64,000 bases of DNA from Thioclava arctica (GTDB lineage: Bacteria; Pseudomonadota; Alphaproteobacteria; Rhodobacterales; Rhodobacteraceae), in assembly GCF_040892615.1 (NCBI RefSeq), contig NZ_JBFRYC010000011.1, forward strand, positions 1 through 64,000, in the 5' to 3' direction. The position numbers were made by a program, and so were the translations under genes. Shown one piece after another: positions 43,194-52,130 of this stretch. Numbering within the stretch: the first letter of the stretch is position 1; every line of letters begins with the position of its first letter. The notes below the pieces were generated by a model. It was not told where the DNA came from. It was given only the letters and a program-made list of their open reading frames with translations, and did no database searches.

Positions 43194-44623
43194 AGGCCCA
43201 TCGCGCTCAGGCGATGCCACGCGATCCGCTCGACCTGCGCGCAGGCTTCGGCCAGTTCCCTATTACGGTTATGGGCCAAGCGGCGATGAAACGCGTGCAG
43301 GATTGACGCCTTGGTGTTGTCTTTCACCGCGATGATGAAAGGAAAGCCGAATTTCTTGGTATATTGCGTGTTCAGCGCCTCGAAGGTGGCGCGCTCGGCG
43401 TCGCTGAGCGCATCCAGCCCGGCACTGGCCTGCTCGTTCGTGCTTTCCGCCGTCAGCCGTTTCGCCTGTGCCAGCTTGCCCGCCAGATCGGGATGCGCGG
43501 TCAGAACGCCCAGCCGTTCATCGGCGCTGGCGCTGCGAAACATCCGCGCAAGAGCCGAGGCCATGCCCTCAAGACAATCATGCGCGGGGCCGAGTTGCAG
43601 ATCGAAGGCGCGCTCGGCGACCCAAGCAGAATGTTCGTAAACCCCGCCAAAGACCTCAATAAATCGTGCGCGCGACATCTGGCTGGGGCGCTCGCGCCGG
43701 ATCGGGGGATGCGTGGCCGCCCAATGCGCCGCGATCTCGCCGCGCGTGGCAAACCACACGCCCTCATGCCCGCGCGCGTATTCGAGAAAGCGTTTCAGCC
43801 CGGCAACCTTGCCCGGCCGCCCGATCAGGCGATTGTGCAGCCCGACCGAGAACATCTTGGGCGCGCCCGCCAGCCCCTCGGCGTAAAGCGTATCAAAACT
43901 GTCCTTGAGATAGGTGAAAAACTGCTCGCCCTCGATATAGCCCGGCGCAGTGGCAAAGCGCATGTCATTGGCCTCAAGCGTGTAGGGGATCACCAGTTGA
44001 TCGCGTTCCCCGGCCTCGACCCAATAGGGCAGATCATCGTCGTAAGTGTCTGAAATCCAGTCGAAACCGCCCTCTTCCGCCGTCAGACGCACGGTATTGA
44101 CGCTGCAACGGCCCGTGTACCAGCCGCGCGGGCGCTCGCCCACGACCTCGGTGTGCAAGCGGATCGCCTCGGCAATCTGGGCGCGTTCTTCAGCTTCGGG
44201 CATGTCCTTGTGCTCGACCCATTTCAACCCATGGCTGGCGATCTCCCAGCCCGCCTCTTTCATCGCGGCGACCTGTTCGGGGGCCCGCGCGAGGGCTGTC
44301 GCCACACCGTAAATCGTCAGCGGCAGGTTCAGCCCGGTAAACAGCCGATGCAGCCGCCAGAACCCGACCCGCGCGCCATAGTCATAGATCGATTCCATGT
44401 TCCAATGGCGTTGACCGGGCCATTGCGCAGCGCCCGCGATATCGGACAGGAACGCCTCGGACGCAGCATCGCCATGGAGCACGCAATTCTCGCCGCCCTC
44501 CTCGAAGTTCAGCACCATCGAGATCCCCACACGCGCCCTGCCGGGCCATTGCGGATCGGGGGTGGTGCGGCCGTAGCCGCGCAGGTCGCGGGGGTAGCGG
44601 GTCATCAGGGGGCGCTCCGTCAT
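43190..44623 (-). CDS. Fused allantoinase PuuE / OHCU decarboxylase UraD
   Basis: 477 residues in two parts. Residues 1-310 are PuuE, a metal-independent allantoinase of the polysaccharide-deacetylase superfamily (LRGYGRTTPDPQWPGRARVGISMVLNFEEGGENCVLHGD; WYTGRCSVNTVRLTAEEGGFDWISD). Residues 315-477 are UraD (MSRARFIEVFGGVYEHSAWVAERAFD; NTQYTKKFGFPFIIAVKDN), which decarboxylates OHCU to S-allantoin. So the fusion carries two late steps of urate breakdown. Stop codons of this gene and the LysR gene overlap in a shared TTAA. No other purine-catabolism gene is in the window. Confidence 0.92.
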   Translation of the reverse strand: MTERPLMTRYPRDLRGYGRTTPDPQWPGRARVGISMVLNFEEGGENCVLHGDAASEAFLSDIAGAAQWPGQRHWNMESIYDYGARVGFWRLHRLFTGLNLPLTIYGVATALARAPEQVAAMKEAGWEIASHGLKWVEHKDMPEAEERAQIAEAIRLHTEVVGERPRGWYTGRCSVNTVRLTAEEGGFDWISDTYDDDLPYWVEAGERDQLVIPYTLEANDMRFATAPGYIEGEQFFTYLKDSFDTLYAEGLAGAPKMFSVGLHNRLIGRPGKVAGLKRFLEYARGHEGVWFATRGEIAAHWAATHPPIRRERPSQMSRARFIEVFGGVYEHSAWVAERAFDLQLGPAHDCLEGMASALARMFRSASADERLGVLTAHPDLAGKLAQAKRLTAESTNEQASAGLDALSDAERATFEALNTQYTKKFGFPFIIAVKDNTKASILHAFHRRLAHNRNRELAEACAQVERIAWHRLSAMGL

Positions 44624-44925
44624 GGTCTCTAACCGCCTTAGAAGAAAGTAAATCGCGCCAAAGGGAAAGCCCCCATCCGCGCAACTCCGCGTGCTGCAGG
44701 GCGATGGACAGGGTATCAGAAAATTGGCTATGGTCCTTGGGTGTCATCGCGAAAATTCATCGGAGAGTGCCCGCAAATGGCCGCTGCTTATCGACCTGTC
44801 GCGTGGCCGCGCCTATACGGGAATGACGCGGCGATCAAAGCGCAGATTTCGCCGCTTGAGTATACCCGCAAGCGGTGCACATACGCGCGCGCCTTTGCCC
44901 CGCCATTTTCGAGCCGACAACCGAT
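44624..44925. other. Intergenic region before pxpB
   Basis: Divergent region between the PuuE-UraD fusion and the pxp operon. No gene, hairpin or recognised operator was found in it. Confidence 0.5.
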
Positions 44926-45696
44926 ATGATCCTTGAAGACGCCCTTTTGCCCGCAAGCGCACAGGCGCAGGGCGTGCAGATTTTGCCGTTTGGGCAAGAT
45001 GGCCTTCTGGTGCGGTTCGCGCTAAGCGCAGAGCCATGGGCAAGCACGGCGGCACAAGCGTTTTATGATCATGCCAGCACCGCCGCCCTGCCCTTCTTGC
45101 GCGAATTGCTGCCCAGTTTGACCTCGGTTCTGTTTCGGTTTGACGACACGAAAATCACCCGTGCAGACTGTGCCCGCCAGATCAGCGCCCTTCTGTCAGA
45201 ACGCGATTGGCAGTCGGAAACACCGCGCCCGGCGACCCGAGTTTGGCGCATCCCCGCCGCGTTTGGCGGCGAGAATGGCCCCGATCTTGAGGCGGCCGCC
45301 AAGCTTGCAGGTCTGCGCCCCGACGCCGCGATCGAGATGATTTGCGCCACGCCGCTGCGCGTGCTCGCCATCGGGTTTGCACCCGGTCAGCCCTATCTTG
45401 GCCTGCTGCCCGAGGCGTGGAATTTGGCGCGCAGGCAAACCCTCAACCCGCAGGTTCCCAAAGGCGCTATTGCGGTTGCGGTGCGCCAGTTGGTGCTGTT
45501 CTCCAATGCCTCGCCCACCGGATGGCGCCAAATTGCGCGCACCGCTTTTGCGCCGTTTCGCCCCGATGCAGAGCCAGCCGTGCCATTGCGCGCCGGCGAT
45601 GCGCTACAGCTTGTGCCGGTCTCTGGCGATCAACTGCGGGCACTGTTGGAGAGTGGCGACCCCGCAGGCGGCGCGATTTGTGAGAACCGCGCATGA
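44926..45696 (+). CDS. pxpB: 5-oxoprolinase subunit PxpB (KipI-like)
   Basis: 256 residues from ATG 44926. The C-terminal part has the KipI/PxpB cyclophilin-like signature LAIGFAPGQPYLGLLPEAWNLARRQTLNPQVPKGAIAVAVRQ and ends with LRAGDALQLVPV. With PxpC and PxpA it forms the ATP-dependent prokaryotic 5-oxoprolinase, which opens pyroglutamate to glutamate. N-terminal start is not certain. Overlaps pxpC by 4 bp. Confidence 0.88.
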   Translation: MILEDALLPASAQAQGVQILPFGQDGLLVRFALSAEPWASTAAQAFYDHASTAALPFLRELLPSLTSVLFRFDDTKITRADCARQISALLSERDWQSETPRPATRVWRIPAAFGGENGPDLEAAAKLAGLRPDAAIEMICATPLRVLAIGFAPGQPYLGLLPEAWNLARRQTLNPQVPKGAIAVAVRQLVLFSNASPTGWRQIARTAFAPFRPDAEPAVPLRAGDALQLVPVSGDQLRALLESGDPAGGAICENRA

Positions 45697-46712
45697 CGGC
45701 GCAGATCATCATTCACAAGGCAGGACCGGGGCTGAGCGTGCAGGATCTGGGCCGCGTCGGGCAGACCCATCTGGGGCTGTCTCGTGGCGGTGCGGCGGAT
45801 CGTCTTGCCCTTTATGAGGCCGCCGCGCTGCTAGGGCTTTCTGCCCCGATTGCGGCTTTGGAAATGCCAATTTTCGGAGGTGTTTTTGAGGTGAGCGTGC
45901 CCAGTCGGTTCGCGTTGACGGGGGCACCGATGCGCGCCCAGATCGGCACGCGCGCCCTTGCTTGGAACGCAAGCCACCACCTGCAGCCCGGCGAGATCCT
46001 GACCATTGGCGCGGCCACCGCCGGGGTGTTTGGCTATCTCACCTTTGCCGCCGGGCTAGAGGTGGCACCTCGGCTTGGCAGTCGCTCAACCCATCTGACG
46101 GCGGGTCTGGGAAGCGCCCTTCAGGCCGGTACGCACCTTGCGCTTGGCACCGACACCTCGCAAGATCACGCGGATATGGTGCTGCGCAGCGACACCCGGT
46201 TTCAGGGCGGCCCACTGCGCTATATCTATGGCCCGCAGACGGGGCTGTTTGATGTGCAAACCGTTGCGCGCTTTGATAAAACGACTTTCACGCGCGCGCC
46301 TTCGGGCAATCGTCAGGGCGTGTTGCTCCAATCCGGTACGGCGCCATTTCCCGCGCAGGCCCCCGCCGGGCTGGCCTCGGATTTTATCCAAGAGGGCGAT
46401 ATTCAGATGACGGGCGACGGGCACCCTTTCGTGCTGCTCAGCGAATGCCAGACGATTGGCGGCTATCCCCGCATTGGCACCGTTCTGGCCTGCGACATCC
46501 CCCGCATCGCACAGGCCCCCGCGGGCGCGCCTGTGAAGTTTACCCACGTCTCATTGGCCGAGGCCGACCGCATTGCCGCCAGCCAAAAGACCCTGCTGCA
46601 AGACCTGCGCCGCCAAATCAGACCGTTGATCCGCGATCCGCGCACGATCCCTGATTTGCTGGGCTATCAACTCATTAGCGGCGTCAGTGCCGGGCGCGAA
46701 CCAGAGGAGTGA
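45693..46712 (+). CDS. pxpC: 5-oxoprolinase subunit PxpC (KipA, carboxyltransferase-like)
   Basis: 339 residues: IIIHKAGPGLSVQDLGRVGQTHLGLSRGGAADRLA at the N-terminus and SECQTIGGYPRIGTVLACDIPRIAQ in the C-terminal half identify the biotin-dependent-carboxyltransferase-like PxpC/KipA. Starts in an ATGA overlap with pxpB and lies 3 bp before pxpA. Confidence 0.93.
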   Translation: MTAQIIIHKAGPGLSVQDLGRVGQTHLGLSRGGAADRLALYEAAALLGLSAPIAALEMPIFGGVFEVSVPSRFALTGAPMRAQIGTRALAWNASHHLQPGEILTIGAATAGVFGYLTFAAGLEVAPRLGSRSTHLTAGLGSALQAGTHLALGTDTSQDHADMVLRSDTRFQGGPLRYIYGPQTGLFDVQTVARFDKTTFTRAPSGNRQGVLLQSGTAPFPAQAPAGLASDFIQEGDIQMTGDGHPFVLLSECQTIGGYPRIGTVLACDIPRIAQAPAGAPVKFTHVSLAEADRIAASQKTLLQDLRRQIRPLIRDPRTIPDLLGYQLISGVSAGREPEE

Positions 46713-46715
46713 GCG

Positions 46716-47471
46716 ATGCTCAAGGTTGATCTCAATTCTGACATTGGCGAGGGCTTTGGCCCTTGGGCGACGGGCGATGACGCTGGGCTGATGGAGGTTA
46801 TCTCTTCGGCCAATATCGCTTGTGGGTTTCATGCGGGCGATCCCGATGTGATGGCGACGACGATGGATTTGGCACAGCGCAAGGGTGTGGCACTTGGCGC
46901 GCATCCGGGGTTTCCCGATTTGCAGGGCTTCGGGCGGCGGCGGATGGGGCTGTCACCGGGCGCGATCCGTAACTTGATCACCTATCAACTGGGGGCCGCA
47001 CAAGCGATGGCGCGGGCTGCGGGCGGGTCCTTGCGCCATTTCAAGCTGCACGGAGCGCTGTCAAACATGGCGAGTGAGGACGCCGCGCTGGCGCGCACCT
47101 GCTTTGAGGCGGCGTTGCGCGTGCAGCCCGATCTGGTGATCATGGTGCAACCGCTCACCGCCATGGATCAGGCGGTGCGCGATCTGGGCTGCGCCTGGGC
47201 GGGCGAAATCTATGCCGACCGCAGCTATAATGACGATGCGACGCTCTGCGCACGCTCTGCCCCCGGTGCGGTTTTACACGACCCCACAGAGATCGCTACG
47301 CGGATGCTGGAGATGCTGCGCGCGGGCGCGATCATTGCACGATCTGGCAAGCAGATTCCTTGCCGGATCGACACGATCTGCGTGCATGGCGACACAGCGG
47401 GCGCGCTTGGCGTGGCGCGCAAGTTGCGCCAAAGCCTTGAGGCCGCCGACGTTGCCATCGCCCCGTTTTGA
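46716..47471 (+). CDS. pxpA: 5-oxoprolinase subunit PxpA (LamB/YcsF)
   Basis: 251 residues: KVDLNSDIGEGFGPWATGDDAGLMEVISSANIACGFHAGDP and VALGAHPGFPDLQGFGRR are the LamB/YcsF hallmarks; the C-terminus has ICVHGDTAGAL. Third subunit of the PxpABC 5-oxoprolinase. Ribosome site GAGGAG. Confidence 0.95.
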   Translation: MLKVDLNSDIGEGFGPWATGDDAGLMEVISSANIACGFHAGDPDVMATTMDLAQRKGVALGAHPGFPDLQGFGRRRMGLSPGAIRNLITYQLGAAQAMARAAGGSLRHFKLHGALSNMASEDAALARTCFEAALRVQPDLVIMVQPLTAMDQAVRDLGCAWAGEIYADRSYNDDATLCARSAPGAVLHDPTEIATRMLEMLRAGAIIARSGKQIPCRIDTICVHGDTAGALGVARKLRQSLEAADVAIAPF

Positions 47472-47671
47472 CGCACCAAGCATGCCAAGCTGTCCGGGTC
47501 TGATGGCGCGCAAGCCCCCAGAACCCTTTGTAAAAAGGGGCCGCAGTGCAGTCCGCATCCCGCAGCCCAAGAAAATTTGCGCCCGCCCTCATCGGTGTCA
47601 AAAAAACTTCAAACTTTCTACTGTGAAGCCATTGCGCTTCCCCGCGTGGTGGCCTATCTAGCCCCCATTGG

Positions 47672-47751
<80 letters not shown>

Positions 47752-47774
47752 TAACTAAGCATTATCAATGCACT

Positions 47775-47798
47775 AAGAGCCACCTTCGGGTGGCTCTT
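47775..47798 (+). terminator. Terminator after tRNA-Met, supplied by the element
   Basis: AAGAGCCACC (47775-47784) and GGTGGCTCTT (47789-47798) form a perfect 10-bp stem with a TTCG loop, followed by T's. Since it lies inside the element it replaces the original tRNA terminator now at 56209. Confidence 0.88.
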
Positions 47799-47816
47799 TG
47801 CGTTTGCCCACGAACC

Positions 47817-47836
47817 GTGGAAGCACTGTGGAAGCA
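47817..47836 (+). repeat. Left pair of GTGGAAGCA arm-type repeats
   Basis: GTGGAAGCA occurs at 47817-47825 and again at 47828-47836, 11 bp apart, about one helical turn. A matching pair lies at the right end (55983-56002), same orientation. Such arrays just inside att sites are usual integrase arm-type sites. Confidence 0.6.
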
Positions 47837-48189
47837 ACAGGGAGATGTTTTCGGGTGTGGCCAAAATGCGCCATCTGGATTGAACGCGACGAGCGAACGC
47901 CGCTTGCGGCCCTCTCCTGCCGTTCGTCGAGGCGCCTCGCGCCGCAGTGCAGCTTCCCCAGAGCGGCCGTTGGCGCTTGAGAACAGCGCTTTGTCCCCAG
48001 CCGACATCTGACTCGCGGCCGACCGTTGAGGCGCAGCCTCTCTAAAGTGGAGGGTCGTCACAGCTTGCAGCATGGACGCGGCCTTGCCGGTCGGAAATGC
48101 GGGACGAACCGGGCTTGTGCCACGGCTTTCCTATGCCCGTCAAAACTCTATGACCTGACATCTTGGCGGCCCCGCCGTATATAGCAGCC
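47837..48189. other. Intergenic region before the SIR2 gene
   Basis: Between the left arm repeats and the SIR2 start. Frames crossing this region and the tRNA are artefacts. No gene or clear promoter was identified; the SIR2 ATG at 48190 lacks a strong ribosome site. Confidence 0.4.
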
Positions 48190-51100
48190 ATGCGCTTCAT
48201 TTCTAACGGTCCCACACTACCACGCCCTCTCCTCGCAGCCGCAGATGCGGGCGATGTAGTATTCGTCTGCGGTGCGGGAGTATCGCTTGCTCGTGCGGGG
48301 CTGCCGACATTCCAGGGCCTGCTCGACAGCGTTGTGAGACACCTCCGACCGGCCCCCGACGGCCTCGCAGCACAGGCACTGGCCGCGGAGGCGCAGCTAC
48401 GCTTGGCGAACCCGCCGATTGAACTGCCGCCGGGCTTTTCCGGCATCGCCACGCCCGACAGGGTCTTCGGACTACTGGAAGAGGAATTCGGGAGAGAGGT
48501 CGTCGAGCGGACCGTCGCCAACATTCTAACACCCGCGGAAGACGCAGATCTCTCGGCTCACCAGACGGTCTTACGCCTCGCTTGTGGGTCGTATGAGGTG
48601 CCCCGACTCGTGACGACCAATTTCGACCGGCTTTTTGAGATGGCAGACCCGAACATTCCTGTCCATCTCCCGCCCAAGCTCGACCCAGGGGCTCGCGGAA
48701 TTGTCAAGTTGCATGGCTCGGTTGATGCAATGAGCGATGGTCCGGACGGCGACGGCTTCGTGCTGTCTGGGGCCGCGTTCGGCGGGGCTTACGTGGCGGA
48801 CGGCTGGGCGGCGCGGACAATGCGCGCGCTGCTCGAACGCCATACCGTCGTGTTCTTGGGCTACGCGGCGGACGACCCGCCAATGCAGTACCTCCTCGAA
48901 GGACTGAAGCGGATAGGCGCGCCGACCGCGCGAGCCTACGCTTTTCAGCCCGGAGTGGACGCTGCACGCCGCTGGGCCGCCCGGGGTGTGACAGCCATTC
49001 CCTACGCGACGGAGAATGATCATGCCGCGCTATGGGACACACTCGAGGCGTGGGCCGACCGCGTGGCAGACGCGCCGACATGGCGGAGGACGATGGTCGA
49101 TATGGCGCGACGGGGTCCGCGCGATCTCGCACCTCACGAACGCGGGCAGGTAGCCGACCTCGTGAGCACAACTGAGGGAGCGAAGGTCTTCGCTAACGTC
49201 GACGATCCACCCCCGGCGGAGTGGATCTGTGTGTTGGACCGCTGCATCCGATATGGAGCGCCAGGCGGCGAGGCGCCGCATCGCTACAGTCAAGAAGAGT
49301 CGGACCTCGACCCTTTTGCGCTATACGGACTGGACGACGATCCGGTCATCAACGTCGATACGACTAATCCTGGACGTCCATCGCGCGACATCCCGCAAGA
49401 CGCTTGGGACGGATTATGCTGGACGGATGAGGACCACGCCGAAATGCGCGCACGGTCCGAAGCGGGTGTCCCCTCGGCGCATGGTCGTGGTGTCAGTGCC
49501 GAGGAGCAAGCAGTTCCACCCCGCGTGGAGGCGCTGGAAGCTTGGTTCGCATGCGTAGCTGATGAACCTGCTGCGATCTGGTGGTGGGCGCGCCGCGGCG
49601 CGCCGCGACGTAGCTTTCGGTGGCAACTCGCCCGCAGACGCGGCAGATCCGAAGGTCCGACCGATGCATGGGTCGCTTGGGAACGTCTTATTGAATGCGC
49701 CGATGACATCGAGAAGGAGCCACTCGGTCATCCATCAATGCGCGAATACCGCTTTCGAGAGGAGATCGCCCCGACGGGCTGGACGTACATTGCATTGCGC
49801 CGGTTCGAGGATCACGCCCGCCCTCGCCTATGCCTCAACCGGGACTTCAGCGCCGTCCCGCCGCGCCGCGAGGCGGGAGCTTCCCGATTGGCGATGGTGC
49901 AGCTCGACCTCGACTACCGGGAAGCTTTCTGGCGGATGTCAGTGCCTGATGACATTCTCTCGTCGGTCGTCGCAGCGTTAGGGCGCAATCTCGTCCGGTT
50001 TACCTCCCTCCAAGAGGCGCATCCAAAGATCGACCTTTACCAAATTCCCCCCTTCGCGCGCCATGATGACCCAGCGGTGAACCGCTACCAGTATGACGAC
50101 AATCTGGGCGGCATTGTATTTGGCTATTGCGATAAGCTGGATCGCCTCCGCGAACACGACCGGTCAGCCTTCGACCGCGAGGTCGCTTCGTGGCCGCACG
50201 GCCCTGTCCTCTTTGATCGTCTCCGCCTTTGGCATGCTCTTGATCCGCAGCGGAGCGACGGAACCACCGTCGCGGCAAATCTCTCGTCGTTGCCGAACGC
50301 CCTCCTTTGGCACTCCAGCAGCCGTCGCGATGTGTTGCATGTATTCCGGAATCGTTGGGTCCACCTCGATGTCACGCATCGAAGGTTGCTCGCGAAACGG
50401 CTTGCGACCGGGCCGGACGCGGATGAGATGTCTTGGTTCGAACCAGAAAGACGCGAGGCGGCATGTGCATGGCAGCGCTTGAATGCCGTCGGCTGGCTCG
50501 TTCGCGAGGGCGTCGATCTTGGGATTGATTGGCGCCGACTGAGAGAGGAGTGGCGAAGCCTCGTCCCGGACTGGGACGAGAATGAAGTCGAGAATGCGGT
50601 CCAGGCCTTCGTGTCGCGAGGCGGCCCGGTTCGGACCGATACGAACCATGAGTTTCTCTCCGATGTGCCCATTGAGGATGTAGTCGCGACGGCGGCAGAG
50701 CGTGCCGGGCGAACCGAAGACTTTCTCTTGGAAGCGAATCCATTCCTCGGCCTCACCCAAACCAACCCCGAGCGCGCGCGCGAGGCGATCCGCCGATCGA
50801 CGGCTGACGCTGCTATGCGTGGGAACGCCCTCCGCACGCTCCTAACCGACGCGGCAAACACGGCGGATCGACACCCGATGGAGGAGCTGTTGGCACTCTT
50901 GGAGGACTGTTCCGACAACGTCGTGGTGGAGGCAGGGTGCGCCATCGGCCATTGGATCGAGAGGAGTTCCAGGGACCGCGACGTCGTTCCCGCCCTCGAT
51001 GCCTTGCTCGACCGGCTCGTCGAAATCCTCCCGATGATGGAAAGGTCAGATGCCACGGACGAGGAGGACGATCCAGATTACGTCTTCCGCGCGATCAACG

Positions 51101-51990
51101 CGCCTGCTGGGCACGTCGCCGAGACCATGATGGCAGACCCACGCCTGCCCGATGCCGATCAGCGCACCGGCCTCCCCGACACATGGAGGGCGCGGGCGGA
51201 GGCCTTAGTGAATCTGCCTCCGCCCCACGGCGACCACGCATTGACAATATTCTCTGGCCAAGCGCCATATCTGCACGCCCACGACTCGAACTGGGTCCAG
51301 ACCCATCTCCTCCCTCATCTTGAGGGCCCCAGCCGCGCTGTATTGCTCGCGGGGCTCAGTCGTTGGCATAGAGAACTGCCAATAGACTTCTTCGCATATG
51401 TTCGCCCATCGCTGATCGCCGCTGCGGTTGAAGGTAACGATCGGCGGCGGTCGTTGGTGGATTGGGTCGCAGCGCAGCTCCTGTTTGCATGGCTGCGGGA
51501 AGACGACAGCCTGTCTGACGATGCTCTCGATGATGTCCTGCGGCAGGCAAGCGAGCCGTTCCGGCTCGCCGTTCTATCCCATGCCCGGTCGCTGACGGAG
51601 GAGCCCCATAATGGGGCCGTGCGTGACCGGATGGTTCATCTCCTCGACGCAGTCTGGCCGCGCCAAGCCGCGCTGCGAACCGAGGCCGTCATGGTTGATC
51701 TCATCGATGTGGCGCTCGCCGGAGGCGAGGACGTTCCCCGCTTGGCGGCCGCAGTTACGCAGCATCTGCGGGGCCTGACCGAGTGGCCCGAATTCCATAG
51801 GTTCCACCATCTCGACGCGGCGGCGGCGCAACATCCGCTAGAGGTCCTCATTCTCCTCGACCGCATCGCCCCGGAGGAAGTGGCGCGTCCGGTCTACGGG
51901 ATGGACGAGATCATCAATGCGATCTTGGCAGCAATACCCGACCTTGCGGGGGATCGCAGGGTTGAGAAGTTGCGGCGGGCGACAGGATAA
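48190..51990 (+). CDS. Large SIR2-domain protein, probable anti-phage effector
   Basis: 1,266 residues. The first 260 or so are a SIR2 domain: VFVCGAGVSLARAGLPTF (NAD-binding, about 24-41), TTNFDRLFE with the catalytic-type Asn (about 142), KLHGSVD with the catalytic-type His (about 175), and FLGYAADDPPM (about 222). The remaining 1,000 residues match no family I know and look alpha-helical and charged, as in DSR-type defence sirtuins where a long C-terminal part senses phage proteins. Such effectors kill infected cells by degrading NAD+. It is the only cargo gene of the element. Start at ATG 48190; a TTG 27 bases earlier is less likely. Confidence 0.85.
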   Translation: MRFISNGPTLPRPLLAAADAGDVVFVCGAGVSLARAGLPTFQGLLDSVVRHLRPAPDGLAAQALAAEAQLRLANPPIELPPGFSGIATPDRVFGLLEEEFGREVVERTVANILTPAEDADLSAHQTVLRLACGSYEVPRLVTTNFDRLFEMADPNIPVHLPPKLDPGARGIVKLHGSVDAMSDGPDGDGFVLSGAAFGGAYVADGWAARTMRALLERHTVVFLGYAADDPPMQYLLEGLKRIGAPTARAYAFQPGVDAARRWAARGVTAIPYATENDHAALWDTLEAWADRVADAPTWRRTMVDMARRGPRDLAPHERGQVADLVSTTEGAKVFANVDDPPPAEWICVLDRCIRYGAPGGEAPHRYSQEESDLDPFALYGLDDDPVINVDTTNPGRPSRDIPQDAWDGLCWTDEDHAEMRARSEAGVPSAHGRGVSAEEQAVPPRVEALEAWFACVADEPAAIWWWARRGAPRRSFRWQLARRRGRSEGPTDAWVAWERLIECADDIEKEPLGHPSMREYRFREEIAPTGWTYIALRRFEDHARPRLCLNRDFSAVPPRREAGASRLAMVQLDLDYREAFWRMSVPDDILSSVVAALGRNLVRFTSLQEAHPKIDLYQIPPFARHDDPAVNRYQYDDNLGGIVFGYCDKLDRLREHDRSAFDREVASWPHGPVLFDRLRLWHALDPQRSDGTTVAANLSSLPNALLWHSSSRRDVLHVFRNRWVHLDVTHRRLLAKRLATGPDADEMSWFEPERREAACAWQRLNAVGWLVREGVDLGIDWRRLREEWRSLVPDWDENEVENAVQAFVSRGGPVRTDTNHEFLSDVPIEDVVATAAERAGRTEDFLLEANPFLGLTQTNPERAREAIRRSTADAAMRGNALRTLLTDAANTADRHPMEELLALLEDCSDNVVVEAGCAIGHWIERSSRDRDVVPALDALLDRLVEILPMMERSDATDEEDDPDYVFRAINAPAGHVAETMMADPRLPDADQRTGLPDTWRARAEALVNLPPPHGDHALTIFSGQAPYLHAHDSNWVQTHLLPHLEGPSRAVLLAGLSRWHRELPIDFFAYVRPSLIAAAVEGNDRRRSLVDWVAAQLLFAWLREDDSLSDDALDDVLRQASEPFRLAVLSHARSLTEEPHNGAVRDRMVHLLDAVWPRQAALRTEAVMVDLIDVALAGGEDVPRLAAAVTQHLRGLTEWPEFHRFHHLDAAAAQHPLEVLILLDRIAPEEVARPVYGMDEIINAILAAIPDLAGDRRVEKLRRATG

Positions 51991-52130
51991 CGCGGTTACG
52001 ATAACGGATTTGAGATCAGTGAGTGACAAAAATACATGCCGTGTCCACCAAGGGTTTAGCTGAAAGTCTGCTTTCCACGTTCCGTGCGCTTCATCGCGAG
52101 GCAACAGCGAAAGTCGGTTCACCGCCCTTT

